Positions 1-11,825 of a stretch of DNA of 64,000 nucleotides are shown here, piece by piece. Under the pieces are notes generated by a model that was not told where the DNA came from, did no database searches, and worked only from the letters and a program-made list of their open reading frames with translations. The first letter of the stretch is position 1. Each line of letters begins with the position of its first letter. The stretch comes from Corbicula japonica (taxonomy: Eukaryota; Mollusca; Bivalvia; Venerida; Cyrenidae). Location: NCBI GenBank assembly GCA_038501625.1, contig JAZAYU010000923.1, forward strand, positions 1-64,000, in the 5' to 3' direction. The position numbers and the translations under genes were made by a program.

Positions 1-1070
1 ACATGTGCTTAGTATAACCAGCTAAATTTTCCGTGATTGTAATATAAGCTGCATTCATATTTTCGTGTGGTTCTAATTTTCATAGATTTCGTCTTACAAA
101 TTTAAAACAACCACGATTTGTTGATTCTTAATTGAATTTAAGCGTATATTAGAAAAATTGAAAACCTCATATTTAGAAACCAAAACAGATGCCTTTTAAC
201 CGAAAACTACGAAAATTGATGCTCAAGAAAAAAGTGCATGACATTGTACTGTAATTCAGAATTAGTTTAATTGCAAATGTTACCAATTGTTGTTTCATCA
301 AGGGTTATCTGCTGATTATATTAAAGCTTATTCTGAACCAGAGGAGATAGTTCAGAAAAAAAAGCAGCAAACTCCACTTGTGTAAAAAAGTTTTTTTGGA
401 CGTTGTTTACTAGTATTCAGTAGATAAATAATAAAAATAAGCATAATTAATGAAAATTTCAAATGTAAAATATAAATATCTGGCTTCCTTTTTGAGTTCA
501 AGATATATATTTTCAACAAATTAAGATATATATTTTACTACAAATGTTGATTTCAGTTAGATTTTCGCTTGCAACCAAAACATCAAACACGATGCGCGGC
601 GACTGATATTTTCGTTGAGAAGTAGCGCGGAAAATATAGTTGACAGAATGTTGTTCATAGTTAAACTCGCCTTCAGAATGCTTACTTTAAGCCCACAACT
701 TTTGTTATTGTTTCAACATCCTCAAGGGGACAGAACCCACAGCGACACAAATTTGATTGACAGCCAAATTAATTTGAAAGTAAAATGAAACGTCTTTTGA
801 TCAGAGCGGCAAGACAAAAAACGTGGTCGGCGTCTTGTGAAGTGCTGCAGTGCAACAGGTAATTACGGAGGTTGCCCGCTTGGTAAATATCTTATTGAAA
901 TCGAAATTTGTAGTATCTTTGCTTTGTTCTTCCCTGATATAAGGTTGTTTAATATTTTTCAAATTTGTTTGTTCCTATTATGTTTTATAATATGTATATT
1001 GTGTGCTTTTAACTTATTTCTTCTTTTAAAACGCATTTTATTGGCTTGTTACTTACTATATTTCGTTGAA
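1..1070. other. Intergenic, no gene seen
   Basis: AT-rich DNA. The frame at 837-1097 starts with GTG, is hydrophobic by AT-richness and overlaps the MITE at 1071. No splice-compatible coding exon recognised. Confidence 0.5.
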
Positions 1071-1311
1071 TTAACCCTTCACTCCATCTGTACATAAACA
1101 GGTTTTATCACAAGTGCGATCAATGAAATCAGTAGGCAAACATGCGATCAATGTAATCCGTAGGCAAACAGTGTAGATCCAGATCAGCCGGCACATTCGT
1201 GCCCACTACCTGGTCATGATATATACTGTTCGCTCTTGATTAGAAAAAATGTAATGATCAAAAAGTGAACAGAATATATCATGATCAGAGGCCAATGGAG
1301 CAAAGGGTTAA
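1071..1311. mobile_element. piggyBac-like MITE (TTAA-flanked)
   Basis: Begins TTAACCCTTCACTCCA and ends TGGAGCAAAGGGTTAA, an inverted pair with one mismatch. TTAA followed by CCC is the piggyBac insertion signature. The interior contains GTGTAGATCCAGATCAGCC, a motif seen again at 18800-18830 and, in part, 18890-18910. Confidence 0.75.
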
Positions 1312-1624
1312 TGTTTTCTCTTTTATCAAATTGTTTCCAGGCAGTCAGTTATTGGTATTTGAACTGAAAAGAAGCATATGATTATGAAAATATGTTCTTG
1401 AGTATTACCCATGTATCCTTTAATGATCCAATATCTTTGAATATGGACCAAAAATTCAAGTAGTTGACATTTTATACACATGGCCGAAAAAAGCTCAAAC
1501 ATAAGGTCTCTGTACTGTGAATTCATTAATTTGTGTTGGGTAGTATTTTTAGTTGTCGTGGAAAGATCGATCCTCGGCATAAAAACCAAAACGAAATAAA
1601 GCATTATCTTAAATTGTATGTAAA

Positions 1625-1945
1625 CGTATAGTTTTTGTTAATTGATGAAGAGGTATACTATCAAAATGTTTTTTGTTAATTGCTCCGAAATTTTTTTTGT
1701 TAATGTTAAAGAGGATATACAAACAAAATAGTTTTTGTTAATTGATAAAGATACTTCACCAAAATACATTTGTTTATTGACCCAAAACTGCTTTTTGTCA
1801 ATTGATGAAGAGGACATTGAACCAAAATGTTGCTTTTGTTAATTGTTAAAGAGGACATACAAACCAAATATTTTCTTTTGTTAATTGATAAAGATTTTCA
1901 ACAAAAATATTTTTGTTAATTGACCAAAAATGCTTTTTGAAGACC
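1625..1945 (+). repeat. Degenerate tandem repeat TTTTTGTTAATTGATAAAG
   Basis: The core TTTTGTTAATTG recurs about eight times at irregular 30-60-bp spacing, often followed by AAGAGGACATA or CCAAAATG. No coding content. Confidence 0.75.
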
Positions 1946-3109
1946 ACCTGTAAACAAAGACCACCTTTGGATATAGACCACAATTTATTTCTACCACTAA
2001 CTCCTTTAAAGAACAAACTATCATGTTTGAAAAGACTTACTGTCTTTAAAGACCATTTTTGGGATTTCGCTTGAGACGTCTTTGAAGACAGGTTTGATTG
2101 TATTTAGAGTATCTTGTTAACAAAAGTTTGTTCTGTTTAATGAAATGAATGAACACAGAGTTATTTAAAGAGAATTAATGAAAATAAAGTAACTGCCTGT
2201 GAAGAAAAATGGTTATGTTTTTTTAAATTTCAAGTTAATTCTGCGCACTGTGAAAAAAAAGCTGTACATGTAGTCCTGGGTCCATTTAATTTTTGTGAAT
2301 AAGTATAACACTGTGAACTCATTAAGTTTCGAGGGGTACACTTTTTATTCATTTTCATGGACATAACAATCCACAAATTTAAAACCATTTTATATACAGG
2401 TTAATAAAAATGTATGTAATAAAAAATATGGGAAATAGAGATCGAATTATGGAAAAGCAACATATCCTCATTTACCTTTTAAAGAAGCCATGTAACAAAC
2501 GTTGGTGGTTTCTTTCTTAAGGATTTTAGCTTGATATGAACGCGTTAACAGGATTTTATAAAGAAGAACAACAGGAAATCTTAATATAAAAAGAGAGACA
2601 GACACTCGAGTTTTGAGGCGATTTCAAACTAAAACTGAAATAATGTAAAGGTGGGCACGAATAAACGTTACATAAATGTGATGCTTTGAAGAAAAATGAG
2701 GAGTTTCAAATGATACAATGTTTGTTTTAGTAGTGTTTTAATATCCAAAGGATACGTTTTTTAAATTCTTTCTTTATAAATCAAAGTTTTGGCTAATGTT
2801 TAAATCAGGATTACAGAAAAATTAAAACTGACGTTATGCCAGAATATACGAAGAATTGAGAAACGTTATGAGGTATGAAACACTACGATAATTACAACAA
2901 ATACCAAATATGTTCTCGAAATGTGTGTTTGACCTCAAATTATATTTAACATTTAAACACACAAATTACCTGTATATATACATGTAACTTAGAATAAATT
3001 CAGACTTGAGTTCAGAATAGTCACATATTTGTTTTGTAAAAGTATATCCACTTTTAACGTTAACTTTGTCTTTTGTTTTACATTGTATTTATTAAAATAT
3101 AATACGATA
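1946..3109. other. Downstream flank of M1, no gene seen
   Basis: Contains a GACCACC/AAAGACCA-rich repeat remnant (1940-2100) and AT-rich sequence. It includes the probable M1 3' UTR just below 3110. Confidence 0.5.
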
Positions 3110-3324
3110 TCAGTTTTGAAAAAGGTCCCGTAGTTTTCCGAGGGCTTCCGTGTTCGTCTCGCAGTTATATATACCTTTGTTTTCGTAATAGGCGATGTCA
3201 ATAACATCAGCGAGATTTTTATACTCTTCGACCTGCATGAGTTTGGATTTCGAAGATTCCCTTGGAAGTTCTGTCTTAGGAACACAATGTACGATTAACA
3301 GAACTAATTGCCGATACTGGTCCT
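3110..3324 (-). CDS. M1 exon 4: second half of cytoplasmic domain and stop
   Basis: Acceptor TTTCATACAG; 215 nt in phase 1 to a TGA at 3112-3110. The translation holds LVLLIVHCVPKTELP, SSKSKLM and ENKGIYNC, matching M2 exon 4 (FLVIVHSVPKNELP, SSKTRLM, EQGIYKC). A reverse-strand AATAAA lies at 3093-3088, about 17 nt past the stop, a plausible poly(A) signal. Confidence 0.78.
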
Positions 3325-6300
3325 CTGTATGAAAGAAACAGAAACGGTTTGCATTAATTGCAGACACCATATTTATTTAACAGATTTTAAACTCACAAAG
3401 CATATATTTTGAAAAGTAAATATTAAATCTAAAGACAAAGCGCATACACTTAATGCGTTTGAGAGGGATTTGAAGGTCTGTGATTAGAGTACTAACAAAT
3501 ATCTCTTTTATTATGAAAATATCTACTTGTTTAGAATTTACTTGTAAGAATGAATTTGAAATCATTTTACTCGTCTGATTTTAGAATACATTTTTAAAAA
3601 TGTTTTTTCTACAATAATTTGGTTTTGTGACGTTGTGCAACCGTATATGCTCTTAATGCAATTTGCTTTAGCGCAGACAAAATACACGCTACGTATGCAG
3701 TTATTAAAATACTGTACAGGTAGTATATACAGAAAACCCCCCGGATCTGAACCAAGTTTGAAAATGGCAATTGTAAAGTTAAAAAAGTGGCTGAAACATG
3801 AATTCGAGCCCACGAGTTTGCAATCATATTCTTGAATCACCGACGGCGCTAAGCAGGCTCTGAACTTTTGACCGTTTAAAACTGGGTATATACATTCATA
3901 TCGATTTACAAGTAGACCGTAAGGTTTACGAAAATTGCCGATTACAGGGTCAAATGCAAGAGTGCCAGGTCAATGTTGTTGCACAAGTGGCTAGTCTAAC
4001 AAGAAAGCTATTACCACACAACAGATACGATTTATAAAGTTGCTGAAAACGATTTTGTTTACCTTGAAACTTTGCCAATGCATTTGCAACATTCGCTTCC
4101 AACCTAGAGTTGTGAATGAGAACTACACACAGTTGCTTCTGAGATACTGGATTGGCATCGATCGTTATTATTCCTTTGCTTTTGAGTGCCTTCGCAAATT
4201 CAGAGATCGTATCTGATAGAAGAGGTATAACAACAGGTATCTGTTAAATAGACAAAAAAATCAGCAAACAAACAAACAAACACATAATTGTATATCCTGT
4301 CACCAGAATGATACTAATGAACTAACCAGTTGCGGATTTTTGGGCTTCCGTGATATGGAAAAAGACGAGTTGGGAAATTAAGTCACATAACGTGACATAT
4401 ATGATAATATTGCGGGCTCAACTTTTCGGCAGTTATTAAAGTGCGTATTGTAATCTACGCAATCTAGTCCTGTACTGATTACAAGGCAGTATTAATAACA
4501 TAGGTAAACAGCGGCAAATTCAAGCCATACGATTTAATTCAAATAATGATGACAGTATAGCATACGCATGCGCAAGAGATTAGCCTCATTTGCATATTTG
4601 TTTTTACCAGTGTAAGAAAGAAATATATTTCACCGAGTGAGGTCCAGAATTCGTATTTTCACGAGTGTCGAAGCCACGAGTTAAAATACATAATCATGGA
4701 GTTCACGAGTAAAATATATTTCTATCATTTACTGGTAAAAACAATTTTTTCCTTTTTTTATGCTTTTAGTGCAAATTTTGCGTGAATTTGACAGAAACTT
4801 GCAAGAAATGGCGCCAAAACCGCTTATTTATGAGGTGACGTCATGACGTCAAATATACGTGCGTTTTGGTACCAACGTGAAAAAATCTGTGAAAATAAAA
4901 AGGATATTCCACTGTTTGAAAACAGTAAAATACCACTTTTATTTCACCGGGAAAATTCTATAATTCACTGAAATGCGTAAAATAAATATGTGTTTAATAT
5001 GTAAACGACTTGGATTTCTTTGACCTAGAAGTGTTTCTGTATGTAGCGGTATAAATTCTATTAATTTATGCATACAATTCATGATTTTTTTACATAATGT
5101 ATGGGAAGTCACTTTCAAAACGTGCTGGTATTTTCCCACACAACGATTTGTACATGGTAAGGTGCTCTGAAGAAATAACTTTTATGTTGGTAGGTTAAGA
5201 GTTACTGTATTAATTTGAACTCAGTAAAGGTATCTCTTTTACGACTTGGCAAAAAAGACCAAACTAAATCTTGAGCAAAACCACCCCCTCAAAAACAATG
5301 GTAGTGAAAATACGTAACGCACACTTTCAAAGAGGAACACTCGGGAATATTTGTGGTCTCGCTACTTTAAAGTTTTCCTTAACTTTCCTATTTCATTATA
5401 TTTCAAAAAAAATCTAAGGGTGATCTGAAACAAAGATAACTTGCACAAGTAATATGCAGAATGTTTATTAGTAGCGGTTGTGATTGAGAAAAAAAACACA
5501 CAAAAAAACAGCACGCAATGATGCAAATGCTACATCAGTTTGAAACGATTTAAAATTTGCATTTTATCAAGCTGTCTACAAATTTGTTTTTATTTTTCGG
5601 ATAATTAATATTTTTTTTTGTTTTCTAGTCCGTTTGCATAAAATTCACAACAACAATAACACCAACAAAACAATACGTTAAACCTAGAAGTTTTTTTTAT
5701 AACAATAAAACAAACTTCATCAGAAATGACGAAATATTTAGTTACATAAACTGTTATTCTGCTAGTTCAGATAGAATAAACTTGCCTTTTGTTTAAAGTT
5801 AAAGTAACAATATTGTCAAGAAGGAATACCAAACATATGTGTGTTTCTTTCCGTGTGACACAGTTGCGCCACCCAACCAAGACAAGAGGGCCATGTTGGC
5901 CCTAAATCGCTCACCTTAGTACCCCAGGGCCAACATTTAAATAATGTTGGTAAAGGTTCTCTTCACAATACTCAACACGAAATATCTAAGGTCTAGTCGC
6001 ATAAATTTCAGAAAAAAAATGTTTTCCTATATAAATCAATGTAAACTAAGAGAACCCTGGGGCGTGGCCAATTTTTGCTCAGGGGACATAATTTGAACAA
6101 ACTTGGTAGACATCCACTAGACAATTCTACATACCAAATATCTAAGCTTTAGGCATTGAGGTCTCCAGTAAGAAGTTTTTAAAAATTGACTTTTTACATA
6201 TGAAGGGCCCCCGGGGCAGGGCCAATATTGACCCAATGGCCAACTTTTAAACGATGTTGGTAAAGCGTCTCTTTACAATACTCAACTCAAAATATCTAAG

Positions 6301-8524
6301 GTCTAGTCCTATTAGTTTCAAAGAAAATGATTTTTTATGTTTTCCTATATAAATCAATGTAAACTAAGAGAACCCTGGGTCGTGGCCAATTTTTTACATA
6401 TAAAGGGCCCCCAGGACGGGCGAATTTCGACCCCAGGCCGAATATTTAAAAAATTTTGGTAAAGGGTCTCTTCACAATACTCAACACGAAATATCTTAGG
6501 TCTAGTCCTATTAGTTTTGGAGAAAAATGATTTTTCATGTTATCCTATATAAATCAATGTACACTAAGAGAACCCTGGGGCGTGGCCAATTTTGGCCCAG
6601 GGGACATAATTTGAACAAACTTGGTAGACATCCACTAGACAATTCTACATACCAAATATCTAAGCTTTAGGCATTGGGGTTACCAGTAGAACGATTTTAA
6701 AAGTTTTCCTTTTTTACATATAAAGGGCCCCCAGGACGGGGCCAATTTCGACCCCAGGCCGAACATTTAAACAATTTTAGTAAAGGGTCTCTTCACAATA
6801 CTCAACACGAAATATCTTAGGTCTAGTCCTATTAGTTTTGGAAAAAATGATTTTTCATGTTATCCTATATAAATCAATGTAAACTAAGAGAACCCTGGGG
6901 CGTGGCCAATTTTGGCCCAGGGGACATAATTTGAACAAATTTGGTAGACATTTATTAGACAATGCTACATACCAAATATCTAAGCTTTAGGCATTGAGGT
7001 TTTAAAGTTTGCCGTTTTCGCATATTAAGGGCCCCCGGGGCGGGGACAATTTTGACCCCAGGGCCAACTTATAATCAAAGTTGTTAAAGAGTCTCTACAC
7101 AATACTCAGCACCAAATATCTAAGATCTAGTCGTATTAGTTTTGGGAATTTTTTAAAATGTTTTTCCTATATAACTATATGTAAACCATGAGAACCCTAG
7201 GGCGTGGCCGATTTTGCCCAGGGGACATAATTTGAACAAATTTAGTAGACATCAATTAGAAAATGCTACCCACCAAATATCTAAGCTGTACGCATTGTGG
7301 TTTGTGAGAAGAAGATTCTAAAAGATTTTCTATATAAGTCTATGTAAAATGAAGTAACCCCTGGGGCGGGGTCAATTTTGACCCCAGGGAAATAATTTGA
7401 ACAATCTTTATAGAGTTCCACTAGAGGGTCCTAAATGTCAAATATCTAAGTTCTAGGCCTTGTGGTTTCAGACAAGAAGATTTTTAAAGATTTTTCTTTA
7501 GGTTGCCATGGCAATCAAAGTTCTGCATGGAATTGATTTCTTTGAACAACTTTGGTAGAGCTTTAGCAAGGAACATCCGTGTCAAGTTTCATCAACTTTG
7601 GCGCAGGGGTTTAAGAGGAGATGTTGCTTAAAGCAAAAGTTGACGATGCACGACGCACGACGGACACAGGGCGATCCTAAAAGCTCACCATGAGCACAAG
7701 TGCTCAGGTGAGCTAAAAAAGCACAGAATATTTAAATAATTTTTAAGTATTGAAGTGAAACTGAAAACATACTTACTTCAATCTTGCATTTTTTACAACA
7801 ACATAACAAAGCCATAACCAAGAGCAGAGGAATTCCACACAGATATAAAACCAAATTAAAATCCAACTCGAAGAAATCACAACTGGTTACAACAAATTGC
7901 CTATATATATTTTTAACGGTGGAAGAAATCCATCTGTATACATCAAAAAAGGAATAGTATGCGAGACCTGAAATAATTAAACAAGAAACTGTAAGCATTT
8001 TCAAGTACTTTGAACTTTATTAAAATAATGTCTTGTTATTGATTATAACCGTTTTAATATAGCTGATTAAAATCAGCGTTTCTACTAATTTTTAGTAACT
8101 GGTTTTCATCCCATTATAGAAAACATTAGACATGTCTGTTATCACAATAGTTAAATAATCAAGCAATAACTAATGAATTACAATGAAAGTGTTTTGCTTT
8201 CCTTTTATCTAGTCCAATTAACATTATTATTATCATAACATAATTTAGAAAAAACACGCATCGCAAAACAGATCACAAATTTATTTTATCTTATGCATAT
8301 ATTTTAATGTTCAATTTTAATTTATTTTATTATCACAGTGATTATCTAGTTGCTCTCAAACCGGCATTTAATAAGCATTTCCATAACTGTCCAGGAACAC
8401 GCTCAATCAAACCAAGCCTGCAATATTTTCATATTTGACGTATTCAGTTTAATCAGAAGTTATAGATATATTAGAAACTTATGTCTATAACATTTTTCAG
8501 ATTATAATAAAACGTCTTACTCAT
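3110..8524 (-). CDS. Gene M1: small single-pass membrane protein with TIR-like cytoplasmic domain, unassigned family
   Basis: I do not recognise this gene by name. Four exons read on the minus strand (8524-8521, 7967-7777, 4240-4063, 3324-3110) join with consistent phases (1, 0, 1) to 588 nt, a protein of 195 aa. Residues 1-39 are a short N-terminal part, about 40-58 a hydrophobic segment (LVLYLCGIPLLLVMALL), then a Cys/Lys stop-transfer stretch (CCCKKCKIE). Residues 66-195 look like alternating strands and helices, including IPVVIPLL, SEFAKALKSKG, CVVLIHNSRLE and LVLLIVHCVPKTELP, ending with GIYNC and a final helix. The layout recalls a compact TIR/Rossmann-like fold, but no diagnostic TIR box is clear. 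Gene M2 at 45980-52176 has the same exon plan and shared motifs (NHSRLE/HNSRLE, VPKxELP, SSK, GIYxC), which argues that both are real. The 5' exon supplying only ATGA is the weakest part of the model. It lies divergent to the IFI44-like gene. Confidence 0.6.
4063..4240 (-). CDS. M1 exon 3: first half of cytoplasmic domain
   Basis: Acceptor TTTAACAG and donor GTAAAC flank 178 nt (phase 0 in, phase 1 out). The translation runs from IPVVIPLLSD to NALAKFQ and contains SKGIITID and CVVLIHNSRLE. It aligns with M2 exon 3 (ITTVIPCSAP to NALSQFR), most clearly over the NSRLE/HSRLE segment. Confidence 0.75.
4605..4860. repeat. Palindromic repeat with tandem CRE octamers
   Basis: ACCAGTGTAAGAAAGAAATA (4607) is mirrored by TATTTCTATCATTTACTGGT (4717-4736), with ACGAGT/ACTCGTG symmetry between. 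To the right lies TGACGTCATGACGTCA at 4836-4851, two abutting perfect CREB/ATF octamers. It lies in M1 intron 2. Confidence 0.65.
5883..7720 (+). repeat. Long tandem-unit repeat element with GGGCCAT/CAGGTGAGC ends
   Basis: Begins AGAGGGCCATGTTGGCCCTA followed by TCGCTCACC and ends TGCTCAGGTGAGCTAAAAAA. Between lie five to six degenerate units of roughly 330 bp with CACAATACTCAACACGAAAT, AATCAATGTAAACTAAGAGA and GGGGCGTGGCCAATTTT. The terminal part has CGACGCACGACGGACACAGG. GGTGAGC and GCTCACC give complementary ends. This architecture is common in bivalve genomes. It lies in intron 2 of M1. Confidence 0.85.
7777..7967 (-). CDS. M1 exon 2: membrane-anchor exon
   Basis: Acceptor TTATTTCAG ends at 7968 and donor GTAAGT starts at 7776 (minus strand). 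The 191 nt enter in phase 1 and leave in phase 0. The exon encodes a moderately polar lead, the transmembrane helix and the basic CCCKKCKIE end. The M2 counterpart at 51935-51766 has the same phases and also ends in a basic stretch before the donor. Confidence 0.7.
8340..8470 (+). repeat. Dispersed repeat family B (AACCGAGCCTGC) copy 1
   Basis: Contains AATAAGCATTTCCATAACTG, GCTCAATCAAACCAAGCCTG and ATATTTTCATATTTG. The family also occurs at 18237, 39062, 46438, 59245 and 62803. It lies in the M1 intron between exons 1 and 2. Confidence 0.7.
8521..8524 (-). CDS. M1 exon 1 (start codon, proposed)
   Basis: On the minus strand the sequence CTATGA is followed by donor GTAAGA at 8520-8515. ATG plus A joins in phase 1 to the next exon (GTCTCGC), giving MSLAYYSFF. 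The preceding bases AGCCGTCTAAGGAT resemble the M2 first-exon sequence CGTAGTCTAAGGAT, which supports this being the homologous exon. In M1 the M2 reading frame is closed by a stop, so only the last four bases would be coding. Confidence 0.4.
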
Positions 8525-8599
8525 AGCTAATGGGTCATCCTTAGACGGCTAAACAAAACACTGAAACTGAAAAATGTGATATTTTTTAATAAAAAGAGA

Positions 8600-8775
8600 A
8601 ATATATATATGAAAAATGGCCAGATCCGGAAGACACAAACTCCCCAAACAGCCAAAACGCAGAGAAGGAAAGAGAGCACTGTTGTATTCAAAATAGGCAC
8701 CAAACAATTAAAGAAATAGAGGACCCTATACTTTACCGCCTAGGAACGGTCTGTGAAAAAACAATTATAATCTTG
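8600..8775 (-). mobile_element. Retroelement 3' fragment (family A), divergent partial copy
   Basis: CAAACTCCCCAAACAGCCAA, then AGGCACCAAACAATTAA and TACCGCCTAGGAACGGTC, a diverged form of the family terminus, just upstream of M1. Confidence 0.55.
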
Positions 8776-10284
8776 TAAGTCTCTTTTGTAGCAGTATAAA
8801 ACAGATCAATAATAACAAGGGGTGCGCAATCAGTACCCATTGGTATGCCTACTACATGTTTTTAAAATCTAACAAATATTATCCAGTAAGAAGTGAGCGA
8901 CCTGACTATGCATTGACAAGTCCATAGAGTATAGTTTTCATAATAACCACCTGAAAAAACCCTTGTTCTGTAGCGAACCGCCTATCCAATTAGGATAATA
9001 GGTTCCTGTTATGTATTTACTTAGAAATGATCAACACCTTGACTGTTTAAGAGACTATTTAATACTGCATAGAATAACAATAACAAGGCGGCTATAACAG
9101 AAGATACAATGTAGATAGACAGGTACAGAGGCGTGGCTTATAAGTAGAATATATTACATTCACGTGCTGTATACTCTGTATGTTATCATAAACATAACAG
9201 TTCTTACAATGGATTCGCTTGTGACCGGCTTTTGGGAACTTCGGTAAAGTACAATGAAGGCTTAATCGGGTTTAAAAATTATTTGTTTAAACCTTAACAA
9301 AGATTTTTTTAATTATGGCAAATTATGCAAATCATTTTACCAAGCTACAATAAAAACACTGTGCACACTCGGTAGTCGTAATATTACAGATACGAGCATG
9401 ACGAGAACAATTATAAATTCAGTCACACGTAATTCTAAAAGTTTACAAGGTGGTAATTTTTGAACACCTAGTCGTCACGCTCGGTGAATTACACAACTTA
9501 CACACAATACTCTAATTTGCAATGGAAAATAACACACTGATAAATTTGTTTTTATTCTACGAATATTCACTTTCACTATAAATATAGATCTAAACAATTT
9601 ACGGAACTTCAAATATAAAGCCTTCATAGTCCTTATCATAATGGTTAAAATAAAAAACTTAGAAAATATCGATTTTTGCGACCTTAAACTTCGGTAAAAT
9701 TCGGAACTTAGAACATCTGTTCAAAACACAATCACTTTAGGCTAATTTTAGCTAGTTTATCTTTACTCGCGCATAAAACACTGTAATTAATTAGAGCACA
9801 CAAAAACACTTTAAAACACACTATCACAACACGTTTGGCAATTTTACACACACAGTAAACACTGGAGATGGTTGAGATTAATTTAAGACTTTGGATTATT
9901 TAAACAACTCAATTCATTTTTCAAACTTTTATTTACTTAAATTTGTTTGTATAACTCTATGTGATTTTTAAGTTTAACCAAACACTAAACTATTTGGACA
10001 GCTAACTGGCGCTTTCGGTGTCCAAAACAACACCGATTGAATTTCCCGCCGTAGCTGCTTTCATATGACCTTCTGACGTTATACGAAAATCGCGTGCGTA
10101 TACATTGTACTGTTAAGATGGCCGTCCAAACAGGAAAATTGTGGAGAACGCGCAATAAGTTTCACGATTTCACAGCAAAAAAGTAATGATGTGTGATGAA
10201 TAATGATACACTGACACGCTATAGTGATGAGTGATTGATTATAATGGGATTTTAATAAGGATAAAAAGTTGAATTATGTATATC
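8776..10284. other. Intergenic between M1 and the IFI44-like gene, left part
   Basis: No supported gene. AAGATGGCCGTCC at 10115 is a YY1-like motif whose ATG opens 22 codons only. GAACTTCGGTAAA-like segments recur at 9237 and 9690. Confidence 0.45.
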
Positions 10285-10925
10285 AGGAATCGCCACATTC
10301 AGATAAAACAGCCTCCCCACACAGTCAAGAAGAAGAGAGCGAGAGAGTATAATAAAATGATAAGTTTCAAAAGAGACACCACTAACAATTAACAAAAATG
10401 AGAACCCGAGGGGTTATCGCCTCGGAATGGTCAGTGGCAAATCAAATTGCCACTGGGAGTTTAAACCAGGTTCTAGGGTGCACCAACCTCAAACTTATCC
10501 CAACAGGTTCTCATATCACAAAACAAATACAAGTTGTCTTGGTGAAACAACTCCAACCCACTTATCGGTTTAACAATGTTACATGCAAAAGCACACACAC
10601 ATATAAAACATAAGAATTTAGTAGCATTGCAAAGCCAAAGGGCGGGTACTCAATGATCTTACCGAGACAAGAGATCCTGGAGTAAAATCCGCAAGAACAC
10701 GATGACATGGATAAAAGAAACAAATCGAGCTTCTAGGTTCTTTTAAGAAAAGATTTCCCTATAAACCTTCATAAACTCTTAAACCCCTGCCACCGTCGTG
10801 CAACCAAAGAGGTAAGCATAACGATCAACTGTAGAAGGCTTAATCACCAGGCATGCAGAGCGCTGTAATATATCATGTTGGTAACCTTTCTTTTTAAATT
10901 TAAAGTTCCATTATGACGTTCAAGG
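10285..10925 (-). mobile_element. Retroelement 3' fragment (family A), copy at 10.3 kb
   Basis: Shares the CAGGAATCGCCACATTCA terminus, GGTTCTAGGGTGCACCAACC and CGTCGTGCAACCAAAGAGGT with the other copies; 3' part only. Plus-strand ORFs here are shadows. Confidence 0.7.
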
Positions 10926-11379
10926 TAAATACACTTCTTTAGAAATTTTCCGTAAGCACAAAGAGAAAAAAAGCAATTCCAGCGGTGCAAAGTACTTGTA
11001 AACTATTAAATATACAATATGCAATTATTTCATGAATTGAAAACACCATAGCATACATAACAACAAGTCAAAACAGTATAAAACGGCAATCACATGGGTG
11101 GGAGGGGAAAGCTCACAAGTACACATTTATTCTTAATACTTTTATATGAATGTCTGAATGTAAACATATATTGGCACAGTGAATTTTCAAAATTAAATAA
11201 ACAGTGTAGGCCTATATTAAAGGGTTGTTACAGTTCATTAGAAGCGATAACAGTTTTTCGTTGCATACGTTTTATTCAATGAAACCGATGAATCATGATT
11301 AAAAAGATTTAAACAGTCAAATAATAACACAATACCTTATTAAATTTTTCTTTACATTGATGTTGATTTAAACATTTTT

Positions 11380-11825
11380 TATGGAGATTTAATTTATAAA
11401 CGTAAGAAAATAAAAGGCAATGTTAATTTTTTTCAAGTCATTCGTAAAAACCATCAGTAATGTCAAAAGGAACGGTAACCAACATGATATTCTGCAGCGC
11501 TCTGCAGGTCCGTATGTTTTATTTGCTTGTGGATTTATTTCACCAAGACAACTTGTACTTGTTTTGTGATAGGAGAACCTGTTGGGGCAAGGTTTAGGTT
11601 GGTGCACCCTTAGTCCTGAATTAAACCCCCAGTGGCTATTTGTTTTGCCACTGACCGTTCCAAGACGGTAACTCCAATGGTTCTGTTTTTCGTTTATTGT
11701 TCGTGGCGTCTTTATTGATTTGACATACTTATAACAAACATGCTCTCTCTTCCTCTCTTCTTTTTCGCTGCGTGGGGAGGCTGTGTTTTATGAGTGTTGC
11801 GATTCCTGATATGCATATTTCAATT
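11380..11825 (+). mobile_element. Retroelement 3' fragment (family A), inverted copy at 11.4 kb
   Basis: The same family in the opposite orientation, from GGAGATTTAATTTATAAACG to GCGATTCCTGATATGCATAT, with an internal deletion. With the copy at 10285-10925 it forms a tail-to-tail pair 455 bp apart. Confidence 0.7.

Noticed and set aside
3635..3835. Overlapping frames at 3562-3840 between M1 exons 3 and 4
   Set aside because: Three overlapping frames on both strands within an intron; none continues the M1 phases.
5883..7720. CRISPR-like or satellite array
   Set aside because: Units are ~330 bp, degenerate and eukaryotic in context; this is an interspersed tandem-unit element, not CRISPR.
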